Below, piece by piece: positions 40,212-45,253 of a stretch of DNA of 45,253 nt; the stretch's first letter is position 1; the number at the start of each line of letters is the position of its first letter. The position numbers and the translations under genes were made by a program. The DNA is taken from positions 1 through 45,253 of the forward strand of contig DXBJ01000057.1 of the NCBI GenBank assembly GCA_019116585.1. Reading direction: 5' to 3'. Below the pieces are notes generated by a model. It was given only the letters and a program-made list of their open reading frames with translations. It made no database searches and was not told where the DNA came from. This DNA comes from Candidatus Faecalibacterium gallistercoris. Its GTDB lineage: Bacteria; Bacillota; Clostridia; Oscillospirales; Ruminococcaceae.

Positions 40212-41006
40212 ATGATGGAAGGCACTTATTATAAGGAATGGAGCACGGCCCTGGGCCGGGACATGGAGTTCAAGGTCTACGGCACGGGGGGCGTGCCGGT
40301 GCTGGCGTTCCCCTGCCAGGGCGGCCGCTTTTACGACTGGGAGAACAACGGCATGCCCGACGCGGCGGCCTGGCTGATCCAGAACGGCCGCATCCAGCTG
40401 TTCTGCGCCGACAGCATCGACCAGGACAGCTTCTTGGCCGAGGGGCTGAGCCTCCGGCGCCGGGCCGAAATGCAGGAGAAGTATTTCTGCTACGTCACCG
40501 GCGAGCTGGCGCCCCGCATCCTGGCCCTGAACGCCGCCGCGGCCCCCCAGGCTGCGGACAAGCCCGCCAGGGCCGCCAAGCCCGGGCCCGTCCTGTGGGC
40601 CGTGGGGGCCGACCTGGGGGCCTACCAGGCGATCAACTGCCGCCTGCGCCGCCCCGAGCTGTTCTGCGGGGCCATCGGCCTGTCCGGCCGGTACGACGTG
40701 TCCGGCTGGCTGGGCGGCCCCGAGGACGACCTGGCCCTGCGCAACGATCCCCTTGCCGCCCTGGCCGCGGGCCTGCTGGACAGCGCCGCCGTCGCCGCCC
40801 TGGCCAAGGGGCAGTTCCTCCTGTGCGCCGGCCAGGGCCAGGACTTTGCCGAGCCCGCCGCCCTTGCCTCCACCCAGGCGCTGGACGCCGCCCTCAAGGC
40901 AGCCGGCATCCCCGCCGACACCGAAGTCTGGGGCCAGGACGTCACCCACGAGTGGCGCTGGTGGGCCCGCGCCTTCGATGTGTTCACCAACCGTCTGTTC
41001 AGCTGA
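40212..41006 (+). CDS. Esterase-family alpha/beta-hydrolase with altered nucleophile
   Basis: 264 residues, esterase-D-like family: EWSTALGRDMEFKVYGTGG, VPVLAFPCQGGRFYDWEN, ADSIDQDS, then the nucleophile elbow and DVTHEWRWWARAFDVF (His at about 246). In family members the elbow reads G-A-S-M-G-x-Y; here it is GADLGAYQA, so the catalytic serine is Asp134. The rest of the fold, including PELFCGAIGLSGRYD, is kept. It may be a non-catalytic binding protein or use different chemistry. ATG ATG at 40212/40215 after AAGGAGG; the first is at the better spacing. It precedes the TIM-barrel gene by 13 bases. Confidence 0.82.
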   Translation: MMEGTYYKEWSTALGRDMEFKVYGTGGVPVLAFPCQGGRFYDWENNGMPDAAAWLIQNGRIQLFCADSIDQDSFLAEGLSLRRRAEMQEKYFCYVTGELAPRILALNAAAAPQAADKPARAAKPGPVLWAVGADLGAYQAINCRLRRPELFCGAIGLSGRYDVSGWLGGPEDDLALRNDPLAALAAGLLDSAAVAALAKGQFLLCAGQGQDFAEPAALASTQALDAALKAAGIPADTEVWGQDVTHEWRWWARAFDVFTNRLFS

Positions 41007-41019
41007 GGAGGTACCTGCC

Positions 41020-41859
41020 ATGCCCGCATTCATCACCGGAGCCCGGGGCCATGATTTTGGCCGCCACACCCCCCTCGACCTGCTGTCCGCCATCGGGCAG
41101 GCCGGCTTTGCCTGCACCCAGCTGGCCTACACCAAAGCGGTGGAAGGGGTCCAGAGCTACGCCGACGTGACCCCCCCGCTGGTGGAGGCCACCCGGGAGG
41201 CCGCCGCCCGCACCGGCGTGCAGATCGCCGTCTACGGCACCTACGTGGAGCTGAGCTTTGTGGACGAGGCCAGGCGCAAGGCCGAGGCGGCCAAGGTGCT
41301 GGGCCAGATCGGCAACGCCAGGCTGCTGGCCGCCGGGTGCATGGGCAGCGAGACCACCCCCATGGCCAAGCAGCCCGGCGCCAGCCGCAAGGACGCCCTG
41401 GAATCGCTGCTGCGCAGCCTGGGCGAGATCATGCCCGCCTGCGAGGAGGCGGGGGTGCTGTTTGGCATCGAGTGCGTCTACCACCACGCCATGAACACCC
41501 CCGAGGCTACCAAAATGGTGCTGGACACCATCGCCAGCCCCAACCTGCGGGTGATCTGCGACCTGGCCAACTACATCGGGGCCGAGAACGCCTCCCTGGA
41601 CGCCCAGCGCCGCATCTGGGACAAGGTGGGCAGCTGGTACGGCGACAAGATCTGCGCCGTCCACTTCAAGGGCCAGGCTTTCCGCCCCGACGGCAGCCAC
41701 TACTCCACCAGCCTGGAGGACTCCGCCATCGACTACGCCGGGGGCTTTGCCATGCTGCGGCAGCTGCCCCAGACCCGCCTGCCCGTCCTGCGGGAGGAGG
41801 CCGTGCCCGCCCGCGCCGCCTCCGACATCGCCTTCATGGAGCAGTTTTATCAAGCCTGA
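41020..41859 (+). CDS. Xylose-isomerase-like TIM-barrel protein
   Basis: 279 residues of the sugar phosphate isomerase/epimerase (AP endonuclease 2-like) fold: TPLDLLSAIGQAGFACTQLAY, VQIAVYGTYVELS, AGVLFGIECVYHHAMNTPE, NLRVICDLANYIG, KICAVHFKGQAF. Likely metal ligands are E in GIECVYHH, D in VICDLANY, H in AVHFKG and E near REEAVP. The substrate is unknown. ATG at 41020 follows GAGGAGG. Probably translated from one transcript with the esterase-like gene. Confidence 0.85.
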   Translation: MPAFITGARGHDFGRHTPLDLLSAIGQAGFACTQLAYTKAVEGVQSYADVTPPLVEATREAAARTGVQIAVYGTYVELSFVDEARRKAEAAKVLGQIGNARLLAAGCMGSETTPMAKQPGASRKDALESLLRSLGEIMPACEEAGVLFGIECVYHHAMNTPEATKMVLDTIASPNLRVICDLANYIGAENASLDAQRRIWDKVGSWYGDKICAVHFKGQAFRPDGSHYSTSLEDSAIDYAGGFAMLRQLPQTRLPVLREEAVPARAASDIAFMEQFYQA

Positions 41860-41873
41860 TCTTTATTTCCTGT

Positions 41874-41905
41874 GGGAGGTCCGCCAAGGGCCTCCCCTTT
41901 TCTTT
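41874..41905 (+). terminator. Terminator after the TIM-barrel gene
   Basis: GGGAGG/CCTCCC stem with an 11-base loop, then CTTTTCTTT. Confidence 0.65.
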
Positions 41906-41923
41906 CACGCTTTTTTCACACGG

Positions 41924-42008
41924 ATAGGGGGTATCGGTATCTTTTCCCTCTTGTTTTAGGGGGCAAACCGTGCTATAATACAGGCACAGGTACCCCCTAT
42001 GGGTGTGC
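41924..42008 (+). promoter_or_regulatory. csoR-copA promoter flanked by CsoR-type operators
   Basis: Promoter TTGTTT (41951-41956), 17 bases, TATAAT (41974-41979). The decamer TACCCCCTAT lies at 41991-42000 just after the transcription start, where it begins the palindrome ACCC-CCTAT-GGGT, and its inverse ATAGGGGGTA lies at 41924-41933 upstream of -35. Such C/G-run palindromes are typical CsoR copper operators. They fit the repressor encoded directly downstream. Confidence 0.65.
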
Positions 42009-42085
42009 CGGGTGGGCTGCACGCCGCCGGCGCGCCACGGGCGGCCTCCTTTGGTGCGCATGAATACGAAAGAGAGGTCCATACT

Positions 42086-42454
42086 ATGGAAAACGAAACC
42101 AAACTTCCCGATACCGCCCTGCAGCAGCCCGACGAGGCCGCCGCAGGCTACCCCGCCACCACCGGCCACGGCACCCCCCGCACCCGCCACCGCAGCCCCG
42201 AAGAATACCAGGATCTCATCAACCGGCTCAACCGGGTGGAGGGCCAGGTCCGGGGCATCCGGGGCATGGTGGAGCGGGACGCCTACTGCCCGGACATCCT
42301 GTTCCAGGCGTCGGCGGTGAGCAAGGCCCTGGACAGCTTCTGCAAGGAGCTGCTGGGCCAGCACATCCGCACCTGCGTGGTGGACGACCTGGAGGCCGGC
42401 CGCTACGAGGCCGTGGACGAGCTGGTGCGGGTGATCCAGCGGCTGATGAAGTGA
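42086..42454 (+). CDS. csoR: CsoR-family copper-sensing repressor
   Basis: 122 residues. The first 38 are a disordered, acidic and Pro-rich extension; the helical CsoR core follows ([24 protein letters not shown]). Cu(I) ligands C68 (AYCPDI), H93 and C97 (GQHIRTC) are all present, the C-H-C fingerprint of true CsoR rather than FrmR/RcnR types. Apo-CsoR represses the operon and releases DNA when copper binds. ATG at 42086 follows AGAGAGG; the open frame upstream crosses the operator and promoter region and is not coding. Confidence 0.93.
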   Translation: MENETKLPDTALQQPDEAAAGYPATTGHGTPRTRHRSPEEYQDLINRLNRVEGQVRGIRGMVERDAYCPDILFQASAVSKALDSFCKELLGQHIRTCVVDDLEAGRYEAVDELVRVIQRLMK

Positions 42455-42476
42455 CCCCGCCCGCAAGGAGGAAACG

Positions 42477-45035
42477 ATGGAACAATACAACGTGACCGGG
42501 ATGAGCTGCGCGGCCTGCAGCGCCCGGGTGGAAAAAGCGGTCAGCAAGGTGCCGGGGGTGACAGCCTGCTCGGTCAGCCTGCTGACCAACTCCATGGGGG
42601 TGGAGGGCACCGCCAGCCCCGACGCGATCGTCCGGGCGGTGGAGGAAGCCGGCTACGGCGCCAGCCCCAAACAGGCCGCCGGGGCCGCCCCCGCCTCCGA
42701 CGCCGGCGCGGCCCTGGACGCCCTGGCCGACCACGAAACGCCCCGGCTCAAGCGGCGGCTGATCGCCTCCCTGGGCTTTCTGCTGGTGCTGATGTACTTC
42801 TCGATGGGGCATATGATGTGGGGCTGGCCCCTGCCCGCCTGGTTCGAGGGCAACCATGTGGCGGTGGCCCTGGTCCAGATGCTGCTGGCCGTCGCCGTCA
42901 TGGTCATCAACCAGAAGTTCTTCGTCAGCGGCTTCAAGAGCCTGGCCCACGGTGCCCCCAACATGGACACCCTGGTGGCCCTGGGGTCCTCGGCGTCCTT
43001 TGTGTGGAGCACCTACGCCGTCTTTGTCATGACCGACGCCCAGCTGCACGGGGACGGCGCCCGGGTGATGGAGTACATGATGGAGCTGTACTTCGAGTCG
43101 GCCGCCATGATCCTCACCCTCATCACGGTGGGCAAGATGCTGGAGGCCCGCTCCAAGGGCCGGACCACCGACGCCCTGAAAAGCCTGATGAAGCTGGCCC
43201 CCCAGACCGCCACCCTGCTGCGGGATGGCAGCGAGGTCACCGTCCCCATCGGGCAGGTGCGCCGGGGCGACCAGTTCGTGGTGCGGCCCGGCGAGAACAT
43301 CCCGGTGGACGGCCTGGTGCTGGAAGGCGCCAGCGCCGTCAACGAGAGCGCCCTGACCGGCGAGAGCATCCCGGTGGACAAGGCCCCCGGGGACGCCGTC
43401 TCGGCCGCCACCGTCAACCAGTCGGGCTTTTTGCGCTGCGAGGCCACCCGCGTGGGCGAGGACACCACCCTGTCCCAGATCATCCGGATGGTCAGCGACG
43501 CCGCCGCCACCAAGGCCCCCATCGCCAAGATCGCCGACCGGGTGTCGGGGGTGTTCGTCCCCGCGGTCATCGCCATCGCGGTGGTCACCACGGCGGCCTG
43601 GCTGCTGCTGGGCCGGGACCTGGCCTTCGCCCTGGCCCGGGGCATCTCGGTGCTGGTCATCAGCTGCCCCTGCGCCCTGGGCCTGGCCACCCCGGTGGCC
43701 ATCATGGTGGGCAACGGGCTGGGGGCCAAAAACGGCATCCTGTTCAAGACGGCGGCCTCCCTCGAGGCGGCCGGCCGCACCCAGATCGTGGCCCTGGACA
43801 AGACCGGCACCATCACCCGGGGCGAGCCGGAAGTCACCGACCTGCTGCCGGCGGAGGGGGTCACCGAGGGCGAGCTGCTGACCCTGGCCGCCGCCCTGGA
43901 GCAAAAGAGCGAGCATCCCCTGGCCCGGGCGGTGCTGGCTTACGCCGCCGCCCGCCAGCTGGACCCCCCTGAGGTGACCGACTTTGCCGCCCTGCCCGGC
44001 AACGGCCTGACCGCCAAACTGGCCGGCCGCAGCGTCTATGCCGGCAGTTTCAGCTTCATCCAGACCCAGGCCCCCGTCCCCGCCGCCCTGGCCGGGCAGG
44101 CCCAGGCGCTGGCCGAACAGGGCAAGACCCCCCTCTTCTTTGGCGGGGAGGGCCGGCTGCTGGGGGTCATCGCGGTGGCCGACACCATCAAGGAGGACAG
44201 CCCCGACGCCATCCGCCAGCTGCAGGCCATGGGCATCCGGGTGGTGATGCTGACCGGCGACAACCAGCGCACCGCCGAGGCCATCGGCCGGCAGGCGGGC
44301 GTGGACCAGGTGATCGCCGGGGTGCTGCCCGACGGCAAGGAGAGCGTGATCCGCGCCCTGAGCGAAAAGGGCAAGGTGGCCATGGTGGGCGACGGCATCA
44401 ACGACGCCCCCGCCCTGACCCGGGCCGGCACCGGCATCGCCATCGGGGCAGGCACCGACGTGGCCATCGACGCCGCCGACGTGGTCCTGATGAACAGCCG
44501 CCTGTCCGACGTGCCCGCGGCCATCCGCCTGTCCCGCGCCACCCTGCGCAACATCCACGAAAACCTGTTCTGGGCGTTCATCTACAACGTCATCGGCATC
44601 CCCCTGGCGGCCGGCCTGCTGATCCCCCTGGGCCTGACGCTGAACCCCATGTTCGGCGCGGCGGCCATGAGCCTGTCCAGCTTCTGCGTGGTGTCCAACG
44701 CCCTGCGGCTGAACCTGTTCCAGCTGCACAGCGCTGCCAAAGATAAGGCCATCCGGCCCGTCGAGCTGCCCCCCGCGCCCGCGCCGGCGGCCTGCCCCAT
44801 CGTCAACCAAACGGAGGTAACTGCTATGAAAAAGACCATCAAGATCGAAGGCATGATGTGCGGCCACTGCGAGGCCACCGTTAAGAAAGCCCTGGAGGCC
44901 CTGCCCCAGGTGGACGCGGCGCAGGTCAGCCACACCGCCGGCACCGCCGTCGTCACCCTGAACGCCGGCGTGGCCGACGACGTCCTGACCCAGGCCGTGG
45001 AAGCCAAAGACTACAAGGTGACCGGCATCGAGTAA
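42477..45035 (+). CDS. copA: Copper-exporting P1B-ATPase fused to a C-terminal CopZ-like domain
   Basis: 852 residues. N-terminal heavy-metal domain with C11-x2-C14 (GMSCAAC), eight predicted membrane helices, TGES actuator loop, CPC at 397-399 in the membrane, D441-K-T-G-T phosphorylation site, SEHPLARA, and GDGIND at 638-643; MSLSS near the last helix is typical of Cu(I) pumps. After the last helix and a 40-residue Pro/Ala linker comes a second heavy-metal domain (C795-G-H-C798) at residues 784-852. C-terminal metal domains are unusual in CopA. AAGGAGG precedes the ATG at 42477. Regulated by CsoR. Confidence 0.94.
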   Translation: MEQYNVTGMSCAACSARVEKAVSKVPGVTACSVSLLTNSMGVEGTASPDAIVRAVEEAGYGASPKQAAGAAPASDAGAALDALADHETPRLKRRLIASLGFLLVLMYFSMGHMMWGWPLPAWFEGNHVAVALVQMLLAVAVMVINQKFFVSGFKSLAHGAPNMDTLVALGSSASFVWSTYAVFVMTDAQLHGDGARVMEYMMELYFESAAMILTLITVGKMLEARSKGRTTDALKSLMKLAPQTATLLRDGSEVTVPIGQVRRGDQFVVRPGENIPVDGLVLEGASAVNESALTGESIPVDKAPGDAVSAATVNQSGFLRCEATRVGEDTTLSQIIRMVSDAAATKAPIAKIADRVSGVFVPAVIAIAVVTTAAWLLLGRDLAFALARGISVLVISCPCALGLATPVAIMVGNGLGAKNGILFKTAASLEAAGRTQIVALDKTGTITRGEPEVTDLLPAEGVTEGELLTLAAALEQKSEHPLARAVLAYAAARQLDPPEVTDFAALPGNGLTAKLAGRSVYAGSFSFIQTQAPVPAALAGQAQALAEQGKTPLFFGGEGRLLGVIAVADTIKEDSPDAIRQLQAMGIRVVMLTGDNQRTAEAIGRQAGVDQVIAGVLPDGKESVIRALSEKGKVAMVGDGINDAPALTRAGTGIAIGAGTDVAIDAADVVLMNSRLSDVPAAIRLSRATLRNIHENLFWAFIYNVIGIPLAAGLLIPLGLTLNPMFGAAAMSLSSFCVVSNALRLNLFQLHSAAKDKAIRPVELPPAPAPAACPIVNQTEVTAMKKTIKIEGMMCGHCEATVKKALEALPQVDAAQVSHTAGTAVVTLNAGVADDVLTQAVEAKDYKVTGIE
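44813..45035 (+). CDS. copZ: Nested in-frame copZ reading frame with its own ribosome site inside copA
   Basis: GGAGG at 44813-44817 lies 8 bases before ATG 44826, in frame with copA. From there 69 residues form a complete CopZ-type copper chaperone ([19 protein letters not shown] ... DYKVTGIE). No stop codon separates it from copA, so it is made as a fused domain, and it could also be made alone by internal initiation. The codons around the site (ACG GAG GTA ACT GCT ATG AAA) break the local GC-ending bias, as expected for a kept or ancestral intergenic ribosome site. The coding part is 44826-45035. Independent translation is inferred. Confidence 0.55.
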
Positions 45036-45051
45036 GACCGGACTTCCCATA

Positions 45052-45087
45052 AAAAAGCAGCCTCTGCCCGTCAGCGGGCAGGGGCTG
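45052..45087 (-). terminator. Hairpin after copA with a T-run on the minus strand
   Basis: GCAGCC-CTGCCCG/CGGGCAG-GGCTG stem. Six T follow it only on the minus strand (45052-45057), so it best terminates a minus-strand transcript coming from the right; on the plus strand it is a hairpin without a T-run after copA. Confidence 0.6.
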
Positions 45088-45090
45088 TCA

Positions 45091-45253
45091 GCGTGTCGCA
45101 AAAGCGCCACGCTCCAGGGGGGACCCATTTCTGCCCGCATACGCGGGACAGAAATTCCTTCCCCCTGGTATCCCCCTGGGGACAAAATTTGGTGCTGAAC
45201 CGCGCACTCGCCGCAAGGCGGCTCGCACACTCTCAGCGCCAAATTTCCCTGTA
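45091..45253 (+). repeat. Structured repeat R2, copy C (cut by window end)
   Basis: P1 GCGTG-CGC-AAAA-GCG-CACGC; P2 CCAGGGGG/CCCCCTGG enclosing ATTTCTG/CAGAAAT and CCCGC/GCGGG; P3 AAATTTGGTGCTG/CAGCGCCAAATTT with an inner GCCGC-AAG-GCGGC hairpin. P4 lies beyond the window. It is oriented with copA and follows it. Confidence 0.85.

Noticed and set aside
42228-45242. A 1004-codon open frame antisense to csoR-copA, and similar long antisense frames at 18473-22192 and 26585-29707
   Set aside because: They are mirror frames of GC-rich genes: low-complexity Gly/Gln/His/Val/Asp composition, no domains, no ribosome sites. The opposite strand carries clear, conserved genes.
29183-45253. R2 copies as a CRISPR array or as a single tandem repeat
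   Set aside because: Copies are kilobases apart, of ~200 bases, in both orientations, with no regular spacers or cas genes.

Overview
The window is high-GC Firmicute DNA. The closest fit is an Oscillospiraceae/Ruminococcaceae-type gut Clostridium of the Subdoligranulum, Gemmiger or Faecalibacterium kind; this is inference from gene content, GC-biased codons and Clostridia-only families (SpoIVA, SipL, GerW, DUF951, DUF4250, DUF4364). There is no phage, transposase, CRISPR array or rRNA. Most of the window is dense, conserved chromosomal backbone in operons on the minus strand, plus a few plus-strand islands.

Layout. 1-2165: a PTS sugar permease (cut by the window edge) divergent from a LacI-type repressor with LacI-like operators between them. 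2398-6176: an anion permease, tRNA-Leu(GAG), a polysaccharide deacetylase and a second, convergent anion permease. 6270-11291 (minus): DUF951, prfA, tsaC, coaE, lytic transglycosylase, M18 aminopeptidase, one operon from a promoter at 11365-11393. 11500-15307 (plus): an S1-domain protein, DUF4364 and a CstA transporter behind a leader with a terminator-like hairpin. 15406-31098 (minus): yicC-remA-gmk-priA-def-fmt-rsmB-rlmN-PP2C-prkC-rsgA-thiN-spoVM-sipL-spoIVA. This has the Bacillus subtilis yloC-to-spoVM order with rpoZ, coaBC and rpe missing, followed by the spore-coat base proteins SipL and SpoIVA. 31559-35091 (minus): a three-subunit biotin-dependent carboxyltransferase set and a small unknown gene. 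35220-39473 (minus): M50 protease-scpA-scpB-DUF2953-gerW-rluB. 39611-45035 (plus): rpmB, DUF4250, a degenerate esterase, a TIM-barrel protein, and a copper operon csoR-copA in which a CopZ-like domain is fused to CopA but keeps its own Shine-Dalgarno sequence and start codon.

Two interspersed repeat families are visible. R1 (166 bp, two full copies in opposite orientation and one end remnant) is a TA-flanked long palindrome. R2 (about 180-210 bp; copies at 29183, 31321 and 45091 and a fragment at 36128) folds into a series of hairpins whose stems carry compensatory changes between copies, and ends in a terminator-like hairpin with a T-run. R2 is the strongest candidate here for an undescribed structured element. 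A 25-residue spoVM, too short for ordinary gene calling, completes a spoVM-sipL-spoIVA coat-assembly cluster.
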